DNA of 64,000 nucleotides from Streptomyces sp. NRRL S-350 (lineage in GTDB: Bacteria > Actinomycetota > Actinomycetes > Streptomycetales > Streptomycetaceae), in assembly GCF_000719705.1 (NCBI RefSeq), contig NZ_JOHO01000004.1:248001-312000 (forward strand), given 5' to 3'. Below are positions 33,280-43,812 of the stretch, piece by piece. Position 1 is the first letter of the stretch; every line of letters starts with the position of its first letter. Position numbers and translations under genes: made by a program. The notes under the pieces were generated by a model. That model had not been told where the DNA came from. It saw nothing but the letters and a program-made list of their open reading frames with translations, and did not search any database.

Positions 33280-34670
33280 TGCCCGTCGTGCGCGAGTTCC
33301 GGCTGCCCGACCTCGGTGAGGGGCTCACCGGGGCGGAGGTGGTGCGCTGGATGGTCGAGGTCGGCGAGGTGATCGCGGTCGACCAGCCGGTGGTGGAGGT
33401 GGAGACGGCCAAGGCCGTGGTGGAGGTGCCCTGCCCGTACGGCGGGGTGGTCACCGCGCGGTACGGCGAGGAGGGCGAGGAGATCGCCGTGGGCGCGCCG
33501 CTGGTGACGGTCGCGGTGGCGCCGGCGGACGGTTTCTCGGACGGCTTCTCGGACGGGTCCTCGGACCGGCCCTCGGACGGGTCCGCGTCCTCGGTGGGCG
33601 AGACCGTCGAACGGCCGTTGGTCGGGTACGGCGTCGTGGAGCCCGGGAAGGGCGGCCGGCGGCGCCGGGTCGGGGCGGGTGTTTCGGGGTCCTCGGGGGC
33701 CTCGGGGGCCTCGGGGGCCTCGGGGGCCCTGGGCGCGGTCGCTTCGGGGGCCTCGGCGGTGGCCGCTCCGGTCACGGTCGTGCCGGTGGCCGCTGGCCCG
33801 GCCGTGGTGCCCGTGATCTCGCCGCTGGTGCGGCGGCTGGCCCGGGAGCAGGGGGTCGAACTGGCCTCGCTGACCGGCAGCGGGCCGGACGGCCTGATCA
33901 TGCGGGCGGACGTCGAACGGGCGGTCGCGGCGAAGGTGGCCGCGCCCGTGGCGCCCAGTGCGGCCTTCCCGGCGGCCGCGCAGGAGGGCGTCGTCCCGCT
34001 GCGCGGACTGCGCAAGGCGGTGGCCGAGAAGCTCAGCCGCAGCCACCGGGAGATTCCGGCGGCGACCTGCTGGGTGGATGCCGACGCGACCGAACTGATG
34101 GCTCTTCGGCGGCAGTTGAATGCCACGCCGGGACCGAAGGTGAGCGTGCTGGCGCTGCTGGCGCGGATCTGCACGGTCGCGCTGGCCCGCTTCCCCGAGC
34201 TCAACTCCTCGGTGACCGAAGACGGTTCGGGGATCGTCCGGCACTCGGCGGTGCACCTGGGCTTCGCGGCGCAGGGCGAGCGCGGCCTGGTCGTCCCGGT
34301 GGTCCGGGACGCGCAGGCCCGCAGTACCGAGCAACTCGGCGAGGAACTGGGCCGGTTGACCGAGGGGGCCCGCAGCGGCGCGCTCACCCCGGCCGAACTG
34401 ACCGGTGGCACCTTCACGTTGAACAACTACGGTGTGTTCGGCGTGGACGGCTCCACCCCGATCCTCAACCACCCGGAGGCGGCGATGCTCGGGGTCGGTC
34501 GGATCGTCGCCAAACCGTGGGTGCACGAGGGGCAGTTGGCGGTGCGCGAGGTGACGCAGCTGTCGTTCACCTTCGACCACCGGGTCTGCGACGGCGGGAC
34601 GGCGGGAGGCTTCCTGCGCTTCGTCGCGGACTGCGTGGAGCGGCCGGGCATGCTGCTGCGGCAGCTCTGA
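33276..34670 (+). CDS. 2-oxoacid dehydrogenase E2 acyltransferase
   Basis: 464 residues. One lipoyl domain (5-80) has the lipoylated Lys near residue 46 in VEVETAKAVVEVP. A linker (about 85-180) has two low-complexity repeats, GFSDGFSDGSSD and GASGASGASG, the latter encoded by a tandem 9-mer (33691-33730). An E3/E1-binding domain (about 183-220) is SPLVRRLAREQGVELASLTG. The catalytic domain ends with HRVCDGG near residue 434 (HxxxDG). It transfers the acyl group to CoA. No E3 (lipoamide dehydrogenase) gene is in the operon, so it is presumably shared. Confidence 0.94.
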   Translation: MMPVVREFRLPDLGEGLTGAEVVRWMVEVGEVIAVDQPVVEVETAKAVVEVPCPYGGVVTARYGEEGEEIAVGAPLVTVAVAPADGFSDGFSDGSSDRPSDGSASSVGETVERPLVGYGVVEPGKGGRRRRVGAGVSGSSGASGASGASGALGAVASGASAVAAPVTVVPVAAGPAVVPVISPLVRRLAREQGVELASLTGSGPDGLIMRADVERAVAAKVAAPVAPSAAFPAAAQEGVVPLRGLRKAVAEKLSRSHREIPAATCWVDADATELMALRRQLNATPGPKVSVLALLARICTVALARFPELNSSVTEDGSGIVRHSAVHLGFAAQGERGLVVPVVRDAQARSTEQLGEELGRLTEGARSGALTPAELTGGTFTLNNYGVFGVDGSTPILNHPEAAMLGVGRIVAKPWVHEGQLAVREVTQLSFTFDHRVCDGGTAGGFLRFVADCVERPGMLLRQL

Positions 34671-34691
34671 GCGAACCGGCTCTGAGCAGGG

Positions 34692-34735
34692 CGCGGTCGC
34701 CCTGGGTGGACGGGGGACCACCGAGGGCGACCGCG
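34692..34735 (+). terminator. Terminator after the E1/E2 operon
   Basis: 18-bp stem with one mismatch (34692-34709 against 34718-34735) and an 8-nt loop, 21 bases past the E2 stop codon. Confidence 0.85.
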
Positions 34736-34901
34736 ATCGAGTGAGAGTAGCGCGTTCCCCGGGCGGGCGTCCGGGCTTCGCGCGATTTGTCGGATGAGCA
34801 GTTCGGCCGTGCCACGCTGCCTAGGCGTCAGCAGAGACGAGCCAGGGTGGCGCAGGGCGGTCGGAGGCGAAACGATTCTCTTGGGTACTCGAAACGTAGC
34901 G

Positions 34902-36596
34902 GTGAAGTCCCGCAGAACACTTCTGGTCCGTACCGGGCACGGCTCGGCGGCGGCCACCTCCGTACCGGGCCTGCCGGAGCTCCCGCCGACGGCCACGACG
35001 GCAACGGGCGTGACGGCAACGGGCGTGACGGCGGGGGTGCCGGCGGCGCGCGTGACGGCGGAGGCGCCCACGGAGGTCCTGCCGACGGCGCCCGTCGGTC
35101 CGGTGATCCCGGCCATGCCGTCCGAGCCGCCGGCCGTCCCGGCGCCGAGCCGCCCGGAGGCGGTCTCGACCACCGGGACCTCACCCGCCTTCCGGCCGCT
35201 GTTCACCGATGCTCCCGGGCTCAACTGGTCAGGCCCCGGAGACGGTCGGAGCGATGCCTGGGCCGCGCGGGGGCCCGCCGGGCAGCCCCCGGCCGCACCG
35301 CCGTTCGGGTCGCCGCCCGCGTGGCCACCCACGCCGCCCTCGGCGCCACCCGCACCGCCCTGGGCGCCACCCGCACCGCCCTGGGCGCCACCCGCACCGC
35401 CCTCGGCGCTGCCGAGCCTGCCGACGCCCGTCGGGCAGGCCGCGCCGGACGTCGAACTGCCCCTCACCGCACGGGACATCGAGCTGATCCGGGCCAGCCT
35501 GGCCGCCGTCGAGCCGGTCGCCGACCGGGCCACCGCGCACTTCTACGCGCTGCTCTTCCTGCACCACCCCGAGGTACGCTCGCTCTTCCCGGCCGCCATG
35601 GACGTCCAGCGCGACCGGCTGTTCCGCGCCCTGCTGTCCGCGGCCCGCGGCGCCGAGGATCCGGTGGCCCTGCGCGCCGGACTGAGCGCGCTCGGCCGCG
35701 GCCACCGCCGGTACGGCACGCTGACCGGCCACTACGCGCCGGTGGGGGAGTGCCTGGTGCAGGCGCTCGCCCGGTACGCGGCCGGCCGCTGGGACGCCGA
35801 CACCGAACTGGCCTGGCGCCGCGCCTACCGGCTGATCTCCTCGACGATGATCGAGGCCGCCGAGGAGGCCGCCCGCACCTCCCCGCCCTGGTGGCAGGGC
35901 GAGGTCGTCCGGCACGAGCGCCGCACCCCGGACGTCGCGGTGATCACCGTCCGCCCGGACCAGGCGTACCCGTTCCGGGCCGGGCAGTACACCAGCCTGG
36001 AGACGCCCTGGTGGCCGCGGGTCTGGCGGCACTACTCCTTCGCCTCCGCGCCCCGCCCGGACGGCCTGCTGACCTTCCACGTCAAGGCCGTGCAGGCGGG
36101 CTGGGTGAGCAACGCGCTGGTCCACCGGGCCGCACCCGGGGACGTACTGCGGCTAGGCCCGGCGGCCGGCGAGATGACCGTCGACCACACCGGCGGCCCC
36201 GACCTGCTCTGCCTCGGCGGCGGCACCGGCATCGCGCCGATCCGCGCACTGGTCGAGGAGGCCGCCGCGCACGGCTCGCCCGGCCGCCGCGTCGAGGTGT
36301 TCTACGGCGCCCGCCGCGCCGCCGACCTGTACGAACTGGACGGCCTGTGCGAGCTGGCCCGGGCCCACCCCTGGCTGACGGTGCGGCCGGTGCTCTCCGG
36401 CACCGGCCCGGCCGAGGGCGCCCTGACCGGCGAACTGCCCGAGGTGGTCGGCCGGTTCGGCCCGTGGGCGGGGCACGAGGCGGTGCTCAGCGGGCCGCCC
36501 GCGATGGTGCGCCGGGGCGTCGGAGTGCTGCTGCGGGCCGGGGTGCCGGCCGAGCGGATCCGGCACGACCTGGTCGGCGATCTGGCCGCCGGGTGA
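34902..36596 (+). CDS. Globin-oxidoreductase (flavohemoprotein-like) with long Pro-rich N-terminus
   Basis: 564 residues from GTG 34902. The frame is open from ATG 34794, but codons 34794-34901 have low third-position GC, so I start later; the real start may be further in. Residues 1-185 are Ala/Pro/Thr-rich with 21-bp repeats. The globin (about 188-325) has FY at B10 (THFY-like TAHFYALLFLHH) and the proximal His in GRGHRRYGTLTGHYAPVG. The FAD domain has RHYSFASAP (about 375), and the NAD domain GGGTGIAP (about 439). Family members dioxygenate NO or act as heme-linked reductases. It ends directly against the Nudix stop codon. Confidence 0.85.
   Translation: MKSRRTLLVRTGHGSAAATSVPGLPELPPTATTATGVTATGVTAGVPAARVTAEAPTEVLPTAPVGPVIPAMPSEPPAVPAPSRPEAVSTTGTSPAFRPLFTDAPGLNWSGPGDGRSDAWAARGPAGQPPAAPPFGSPPAWPPTPPSAPPAPPWAPPAPPWAPPAPPSALPSLPTPVGQAAPDVELPLTARDIELIRASLAAVEPVADRATAHFYALLFLHHPEVRSLFPAAMDVQRDRLFRALLSAARGAEDPVALRAGLSALGRGHRRYGTLTGHYAPVGECLVQALARYAAGRWDADTELAWRRAYRLISSTMIEAAEEAARTSPPWWQGEVVRHERRTPDVAVITVRPDQAYPFRAGQYTSLETPWWPRVWRHYSFASAPRPDGLLTFHVKAVQAGWVSNALVHRAAPGDVLRLGPAAGEMTVDHTGGPDLLCLGGGTGIAPIRALVEEAAAHGSPGRRVEVFYGARRAADLYELDGLCELARAHPWLTVRPVLSGTGPAEGALTGELPEVVGRFGPWAGHEAVLSGPPAMVRRGVGVLLRAGVPAERIRHDLVGDLAAG
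35339..35401 (+). repeat. Three tandem 21-bp repeats coding Pro-rich linker
   Basis: Units 35339-35359, 35360-35380 and 35381-35401 differ at only one base between first and second and are identical between second and third. A partial fourth follows. They encode PPAPPWA-type repeats in the flavohemoprotein-like N-terminus. Confidence 0.9.
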
Positions 36597-37139
36597 TCAC
36601 CCGAGATCGGGCGCGAGCAGCGCCCGGATGCCCTCGATGTTGGCCGCCAGGTACGCCCGCAGCCGCGGTGGGACGACGTTGACCGAGGTGACGCCCTCGC
36701 GGGTGAACGGCAGCCGGACCACCTCGTACTCGCCGTTGGGCTCCGTCACCTCGGGGCCGTGCCGCCGGCTGAGGTCCATCGAGGCGAGCCGGCAGACGAA
36801 GAAGTGCTGCACCTTGACGCCGTGCGGGTGCAGCGGGGTGCCGTCGTCGTGGAAGGGGTGGCTGATGGTGTCGACGAAGGCGGGCACCACGTCCACGACC
36901 TTGCCGCCCAACTCCTCGTCCACCTCGCGGTGCAGCGCCTCGACCACCGTCCGGTCGCCGCGCTCGACCCCGCCGCCGGGCGTGATCCAGTACGGGTGCG
37001 GCGCGCCGGGCCGGACCCGCCGGATCAGCACGATCGAGGCCGGGCCGTACGGATCGTCCGGATCCAGCTCCAGCAGGATCGCCCGTGCGGTGCGCTTGAC
37101 CACCGGGCGCGGTGGCGGGATTCGGTTCTCGGTGCCCAT
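36597..37139 (-). CDS. Nudix hydrolase
   Basis: 180 residues from ATG 37139, which has GGAGG five bases before it; an in-frame GTG at 37145 overlaps that site and is unlikely. The Nudix box is GGGVERGDRTVVEALHREVD followed by EELGG (GX5EX7REUXEEXGU pattern). The substrate is probably a nucleoside diphosphate derivative, but unassigned. The stop is adjacent to that of the globin-reductase gene (converging with no gap). Confidence 0.9.
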   Translation of the reverse strand: MGTENRIPPPRPVVKRTARAILLELDPDDPYGPASIVLIRRVRPGAPHPYWITPGGGVERGDRTVVEALHREVDEELGGKVVDVVPAFVDTISHPFHDDGTPLHPHGVKVQHFFVCRLASMDLSRRHGPEVTEPNGEYEVVRLPFTREGVTSVNVVPPRLRAYLAANIEGIRALLAPDLG

Positions 37140-37427
37140 GGCCACCTCCGGGGCTGGCGCGTTGTGCGGGAGTCTCCCGCGCGGGGAAAGGGTCGAAACA
37201 CGGGAAATGGACCGAAACGCCGACCCGGTCGGGTGCGTCCGTTCGGGGCGCCGCTGTGCTGCAATGGGCGGCTATCGGGCACATCGGATGTTTCGCTCCA
37301 CATGTCCGTTCTGGGCACGGGCGTGGATGGGTTGCATAAACCGTCACAAAAACCGTCGAAACCATGCCCTGGCAGCCATCGGACCCAGTAAGACGAAGGC
37401 CCGGGCAGAACGAGAGGTACTGGCGCC
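37140..37427. promoter_or_regulatory. SsgA-like gene upstream region
   Basis: Contains two direct repeats AAACCGTC (37338-37345 and 37350-37357), 12 bases apart (just over one helical turn), in an AT-richer patch 70-90 bases before the SsgA-like ATG. A possible regulator binding site. Confidence 0.45.
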
Positions 37428-37853
37428 ATGCAGCACAGCACAGTCCAGGGCCACCTGGTGATGAGCCTCGTGGTCTCGCACGAGCTCTCCTTCCACCTCC
37501 TGGCGGAGCTGGTGTACGAGGTCGACGACCCGTACGCGGTCCGGCTCACCTTCCACCTGCCCGGGGACGCCCCGGTCACCTGGTTCTTCGCGCGGGAACT
37601 GCTGGTCGACGGGATCAGCGGGCCCGCCGGCGAGGGCGACGTCCACATCCACCCGGACGGCGAGGAACTCTCGGAAGTCTGCGTCGTGCTGCGCTCCCCC
37701 GAGGGAGAAGCCGTGCTGCGGGCCTCCTCGGAGCCGCTGGCCGCCTTCCTGGCCCGCACCGACCGGCTGGTGCCGCTGGGGCGGGAACGCGCCGAGCGGG
37801 AACTCGACGCCCGGCTCGCGGACATCCTCCGAGGGTGCGAGAACGCGGGCTGA
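37428..37853 (+). CDS. SsgA-family sporulation/cell-division regulator
   Basis: 141 residues with the single-domain SALP fold. The N-terminus is VQGHLVMSLVVSHELSFHLL and the family core is DPYAVRLTFHLPGD, WFFARELLVDGI and GDVHIHPDGEELS. SPEGEAVLRASSEPLAAFLA is the shared C-terminal block. These proteins, restricted to morphologically complex actinomycetes, guide FtsZ ring placement or peptidoglycan remodelling in sporulating hyphae. Which SALP this is (SsgA to SsgG) cannot be fixed from sequence alone. No strong ribosome binding site is seen (GAGAGG, 17 bases before the ATG). Confidence 0.93.
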   Translation: MQHSTVQGHLVMSLVVSHELSFHLLAELVYEVDDPYAVRLTFHLPGDAPVTWFFARELLVDGISGPAGEGDVHIHPDGEELSEVCVVLRSPEGEAVLRASSEPLAAFLARTDRLVPLGRERAERELDARLADILRGCENAG

Positions 37854-37971
37854 GCAGCCGGAAGGGCGGCCCCGGCCGCGGTGCGGTGCGGGCTCCGGGG
37901 GCGAAGCCTCCGTACGCGGCCTCCGTGCGCGTGGTCCGTGCGCGGCGTCCGAAGCAGGAGAAGCAGGACGA

Positions 37972-38005
37972 AGGCCCGCACCCGGATGCTCCCGGGTACG
38001 GGCCT
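37972..38005. terminator. Terminator between convergent SsgA-like and holin-like genes
   Basis: 14-bp stem with one mismatch (37972-37985 against 37992-38005), 6-nt loop, between genes that end at 37853 and 38031. Confidence 0.75.
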
Positions 38006-38030
38006 CTTGCGCGGGCGGCCACGACAGCCG

Positions 38031-38411
38031 TCAGTCGTCGTCCAGGGCCAGGTGCAGGCCCCACGCCACCAGACTGATGATCAGCGAACCGAACAGGGCC
38101 GCCACGAAGCCGGTCACATGGAAGTCCAACTCCAGCTTCCCCGACGCCCACGAGGTCAGCAGCAGCATCAGGGCGTTGATCACGAAGGTGATCAGCCCCA
38201 GCGTGAGGATGAACAACGGGAACGAGAACAACTTGACCACCGGCTTGATCAGCCAGTTGACGACGCCGAACACGACGGCGACACCGAGCACCGTGAGTGC
38301 CTTGTGCTGCCAGTCGGCGTTGCCCTGGGCGAGTTGGATGCCGCTGACGAGCCAGGCGGCGACCCAGATGGCCGCCGCGTTGATCAGTGTCTTGATGACG
38401 AAACCCTTCAT
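38031..38411 (-). CDS. Small four-TM phage-holin-like membrane protein (YvlD type)
   Basis: 126 residues from ATG 38411 (MKGFVIKTLINAAAIWVAAW). Four hydrophobic segments include VVFGVVNWLIKPVVKLFSFP, LFILTLGLITFVINALMLLL and FVAALFGSLIISLVAWGLHL, the standard pattern of Phage_holin_4_2/YvlD proteins. It ends in acidic DDD. Function is unknown; this is a conserved membrane protein rather than a phage gene. Confidence 0.9.
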   Translation of the reverse strand: MKGFVIKTLINAAAIWVAAWLVSGIQLAQGNADWQHKALTVLGVAVVFGVVNWLIKPVVKLFSFPLFILTLGLITFVINALMLLLTSWASGKLELDFHVTGFVAALFGSLIISLVAWGLHLALDDD

Positions 38412-38519
38412 GGCGCCCAAGCCTGGCAGCACCACCGGCCCGGGGGAACCACCTCACGGCGGGTTTGGTGTTGAATGCCCCTGGTCCCGGAGGTGGACGG
38501 ACGAGGGAGGACGGCGCCG

Positions 38520-38837
38520 GTGAAGCTCTTCCGGCTGGACGAACTGGACACCGAGCGAGCGGCCAACGACGGCGCGTACCTGCGGTTCCTGCGCGAACCG
38601 CGGATGTCCGCCGGGCTGTACGCGCTCTCCCCCGGCGACACCGACCCGCAGACCGCGCACCGGCAGGACGAGATCTACCAGGTGATCAGCGGCCGGGCCG
38701 AACTCACCGTCGGCACCGAGACCGCGACCGTCGGGCGCGGCACTGTCGTGTACGTCCCGGCCGGCACCCCGCACCGGTTCCACCACATCACCGAGGAACT
38801 GCGCGTCCTGGTGGTCTTCTCCCCGCCGGAGGACTGA
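38520..38837 (+). CDS. Small cupin-fold protein
   Basis: 105 residues from GTG 38520, selected because GGGAGG lies 10 bases before it, while the ATG at 38475 has no ribosome binding site. Cupin motif 1 is AHRQDEIYQVISGRAELTV with His-x-x-Asp-Glu; motif 2 is VYVPAGTPHRFHHI. It would bind one metal. It precedes tenA by 30 bases and may be co-transcribed with it, although the substrate is unknown. Confidence 0.85.
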   Translation: MKLFRLDELDTERAANDGAYLRFLREPRMSAGLYALSPGDTDPQTAHRQDEIYQVISGRAELTVGTETATVGRGTVVYVPAGTPHRFHHITEELRVLVVFSPPED

Positions 38838-38867
38838 CCCGACGGGCGGGCGTCTAGGGTCGTCCGC

Positions 38868-39536
38868 ATGACCCGCAGCCTCACCGAAGAACTCTGGGCC
38901 TCGATCGAGCCGGTCTACGGCGAGATCCTCGCCCACCCCTTCCTCGGCGGCCTCACCGACGGCACCCTGCCGCGCGAGGCCTTCCGCCACTTCGTCGTCC
39001 AGGACTCGCACTACCTGCGCGACTACGCCCGAGCCCTCGCCGTCTGCGCCGCCAAGGCACCCGGCGAGGACGACGTCCGCGCCTTCGCCGACGACGCGGT
39101 CGGCGCGCTGGCCGCCGAACAGGGCATGCACGCCGAGTTCCTGACCGCCTTCGGCGGCACCGCCGAACAGGCCGCCGCCGAACCGGTCCTGCCCACCACC
39201 CGGGCCTACACCAGCTACCTGCTCGCCACCGTCTACGGCGGCTCCTTCGCCGAAGCGGTCGGCGCCGTCCTGCCCTGCTACTGGATCTACGCCCGGGTCG
39301 GCGAGGCGCTGCTCGCCCAGGGCTCCCCCGACCCGCTCTACGCCAGATGGATCGCCACCTACGGCGACGAGGCGTTCCAGTCGGTGGTGCGCCGGGTGCT
39401 CGCCCTCACCGACCGGCTCGGCGAGGAGATCTCACCCGCCGAACGCCGCAAGGTGGTCGAGCACTTCGGCATCACCTCGCGCTACGAGTGGATGTTCTGG
39501 GACGCCGCCTGGCGCGGCGAACGCTGGCCGGTCTGA
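38868..39536 (+). CDS. tenA: TenA-family aminopyrimidine aminohydrolase (thiaminase II)
   Basis: 222 residues. HPFLGGLTDGTLPREAFRHF, VVQDSHYLRDYARALAVCAA (metal/pyrimidine-binding Asp), and the catalytic Cys near residue 135 in AVLPCYWIYARVGE are as in TenA. The C-terminus ends with YEWMFWDAAWR. The enzyme hydrolyses formylamino- or aminopyrimidine, salvaging thiamine pyrimidine. It lies 0.8 kb upstream of thiC, but before the TPP riboswitch, so it is not under that element. Confidence 0.92.
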   Translation: MTRSLTEELWASIEPVYGEILAHPFLGGLTDGTLPREAFRHFVVQDSHYLRDYARALAVCAAKAPGEDDVRAFADDAVGALAAEQGMHAEFLTAFGGTAEQAAAEPVLPTTRAYTSYLLATVYGGSFAEAVGAVLPCYWIYARVGEALLAQGSPDPLYARWIATYGDEAFQSVVRRVLALTDRLGEEISPAERRKVVEHFGITSRYEWMFWDAAWRGERWPV

Positions 39537-39794
39537 CCGTTCCCACACCTCTCCCGGACCTCTCCCGCACTCCTCCCGGACCGCCCGTGCACCGGCCGGC
39601 GGGCGGCTTCTCAGGGCGCGCCCCGCAGAACCGCAGGGGGTCGTCCCGGGGGTCGGGCTCCGGGTGATCTCGGGGTTCTCTCCGGGCTGTTGGCCCTCGT
39701 TCCGGCCCCCGGGCCCCCGTACGATCGAAGTATCGAAAGCAAGCGGGATGCGGCACCGGACGGCGGCCGGCCCTTGGGGAGAAGAGGAACGGAC

Positions 39795-39995
39795 ATGGCT
39801 GAGATCTGGAAGTCGCTGCCGTCGTGGGTGCGCAACATCGTCATCCCGGTGCTGGTCCTGGTACTGGCCTGGAACGTCGTCGCCTTCGTCTTCGGCATCG
39901 TCGGCGCGCTGCTGGGCATCGTGATCAAGCTGCTGGTGGTGGTCGGCATCGCCGCCGCCGTGGTGATCCTGGTGAAGAAGGCCGCCAAGAGCTGA
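39795..39995 (+). CDS. Small DUF5326 membrane protein
   Basis: 66 residues from ATG 39795. WKSLPSWVRNIVIPVLVLV starts two hydrophobic segments (about 13-60), ending in VKKAAKS. Members are conserved small membrane proteins in Streptomyces, function unknown. It stands alone between tenA and the thiC leader and is followed by a terminator. Confidence 0.85.
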   Translation: MAEIWKSLPSWVRNIVIPVLVLVLAWNVVAFVFGIVGALLGIVIKLLVVVGIAAAVVILVKKAAKS

Positions 39996-40016
39996 CCCTC
40001 CCCGAACCGCCGTCCT

Positions 40017-40052
40017 GAGGCCCGGTCCCCCATCGAGGGGGAGCCGGGCCTC
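40017..40052 (+). terminator. Terminator after the DUF5326 gene
   Basis: GAGGCCCGG (40017-40025) pairs with 40044-40052, continued inside by CCCCC with GGGGG, loop ATCGA. It lies 22 bases past the stop codon and separates it from the thiC leader. Confidence 0.8.
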
Positions 40053-40190
40053 GGCCGTTCCCGGCCGCCCGACCGGCGGTCGACCTGCGGTGACCGGGCC
40101 GCGACGGTGTCCGGCCGGGGAGACGGTCTGGACCTGCGGGGATCGGCTCGCTACGGTGTTGGGCGTCATGTGCAGGCAACACCGCCTGCG

Positions 40191-42127
<1,937 letters not shown>

Positions 42128-42144
42128 CGTTCCGGCCCATCGGC

Positions 42145-42175
42145 GAGCCCTTTCCCGGAGGTCGGGGGAGGGCTC
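42145..42175 (+). terminator. Terminator after thiC
   Basis: 13-bp stem with two G-T pairs (42145-42157 against 42163-42175), 5-nt loop, 17 bases past the stop codon. Beyond it, 42176-42441 shows no gene or structure I can support. Confidence 0.8.
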
Positions 42176-42441
42176 GTCGCTTGGACGGACTCCCGGGCGA
42201 GGGGCGCGCCGGAAGTCGGTCGTCGTTGACCGCCCCGCTCTCGTCCTGGTCCTGACGGCCCGGGGGGACCGGCGGCGAGCTCGTCCGCAGCCGGGCGGCC
42301 GGGGCGGGGCAGGCCCATGCGCCCGCCCTCCTGGATCACGAGATCCGGTCGGCCCTCCTCGGCGCGCGACGTGGCCGGCAAGCTGACGGAGAAAAGGGTG
42401 GAGAGGGCGGCCGCCGCCTAGCCGAGGGGAGCGACGGCCGC

Positions 42442-43812
42442 TCAGTTCCCGGAGGCGTCGGCCGGGCGGTCCCGTTGGGCGGGCACCCGCGGCATCGCGA
42501 TGCCCTGGCCCTCGCCGGGGCGGCGGGCGGGCGGGACCATGGACCGGGCGCGCAGCGCGTCGGCTTCGGCCAGGGCCTGCGGGGACGGCGGCCGTGGTGT
42601 GTTCCGCCGGCAGGACGGGGCGTCGGTGGGCGCCGGTGCCGGGTGCCGCTCCAGTACGGCGATGGCGCTGCCGGGATCGACGACCGTCAGCCCGGCGCCG
42701 GCCGGGGCGAGCGGGCAGCGGGCGATGACGGCTCCGGCGGGGGTGGCGATGGACAGGTGGGACTGGTCGAGGCGCCGGCGGACCTCCACCGGGGCGCCGA
42801 CGAGGTGGTCCGGGACGGCGTAGAAGTTGCCGCGGAAAGGCACCAGTCCCTGGGCGGTGACGGTGCGGGCGGCTCGGACGCGGGCCGGGTAGGGCGTGGC
42901 GGGCAGTTCCCGGAGTGCTCCGGTGCCTGTCGGCGGGCCGCCGACCGCGGGGTGTGCGTCGCCGGTGCCCCCGCGCCGGGTGTCCAGGCGCGCGGTGAAC
43001 CGGCCCAGGCCGTGCCAGGCGTCCTGCAGGGTGCTGTCGTCCGTCACCGCGCGCGACCAGGAGCGGAGTGCCTGGTCCAGGGACCGGCGCGTGTACGAAC
43101 GGGGGTCGGTCGGAAGGCGGCACTCGACGCGCACGCCGTAGTGGCCGGCCACCTGCCCGAACGCCGGTGTCATCCGGTCGGTCCGCGGGCACCACACGGT
43201 CGGCGTCCGGCCGAACCGCCAGCACCCGGCGGTGCCGCCGAGCCGTCTCAGCACGAGGTCGACGGCTTCCACGAGGTGGGGCAGTTCCTGGTCCTCCGCC
43301 AACGCCACCGACCAACGGCTGATGCCGTTGCCGACGCCCGTGCCGGTGAGCGAGCCGAGGAGCAGGCACGCCCGGTTGCCGTAGCCCCAACTCGCCGGCG
43401 GTTCGGGAAGCCGCAGCCAGTCGAACTCGACGGCCGTCTCGGTCCGTTCGGACTCGGGTCGGCTGTCGGCGGCCGTGGCGGCGTCCTGGCACTGCTCGCA
43501 GCGAGGCCGGGCCCGGTGTCTGCGCAGGGCCCGGGTGAAGGTCGAGTAGGCGCCCGCGTAGCCGAGGTCGACGACCTCGTCGAAGAGGATGGTCGCGGCG
43601 AGGTGGGGGTCCTCGGCGAGGCGCTGGCGGCAGTACGGCAGGAACTTGAGGAAGGCGTCCTGGGAAGAAATTCGGATGCCCGGGGTCCGCTCGCCGAGAA
43701 GGTAGGACCGCACTGTTTTCCGATCACGGCCGAGGTGTCGGGAGATCCTGATTATCGACCATCCTTGGCGATGCAGCCTAACTGCTTCCAGATATTCCTT
43801 CCGGCTGATCAA
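42442..43812 (-). CDS. Solitary IS21/IstA-like transposase-derived protein
   Basis: 456 residues from TTG 43812, chosen because GGGAGG lies five bases before it and codons between the upstream ATG (43884) and this TTG are AT-rich. The N-terminal HTH is ISRKEYLEAVRLHRQGWSII with ISRHLGRDRKTVRSYL. The middle has an RNase-H-like region (EFDWLRLPEPPASWGYG, VEAVDLVLRRLGGTAGCWRF). The C-terminus is typical of IstA (LVPFRGNFYAVPDHLVGAPV). Compared with active relatives as I recall them, only the first Asp is kept: RFDR is RFGR here and the KGVVEK Glu is absent. No IstB is adjacent. Confidence 0.78.
   Translation of the reverse strand: MISRKEYLEAVRLHRQGWSIIRISRHLGRDRKTVRSYLLGERTPGIRISSQDAFLKFLPYCRQRLAEDPHLAATILFDEVVDLGYAGAYSTFTRALRRHRARPRCEQCQDAATAADSRPESERTETAVEFDWLRLPEPPASWGYGNRACLLLGSLTGTGVGNGISRWSVALAEDQELPHLVEAVDLVLRRLGGTAGCWRFGRTPTVWCPRTDRMTPAFGQVAGHYGVRVECRLPTDPRSYTRRSLDQALRSWSRAVTDDSTLQDAWHGLGRFTARLDTRRGGTGDAHPAVGGPPTGTGALRELPATPYPARVRAARTVTAQGLVPFRGNFYAVPDHLVGAPVEVRRRLDQSHLSIATPAGAVIARCPLAPAGAGLTVVDPGSAIAVLERHPAPAPTDAPSCRRNTPRPPSPQALAEADALRARSMVPPARRPGEGQGIAMPRVPAQRDRPADASGN

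Noticed and set aside
38031..38411. Phage remnant indicated by a holin-like protein
   Set aside because: The protein belongs to the widespread YvlD-like chromosomal membrane family, and no other phage gene is near.
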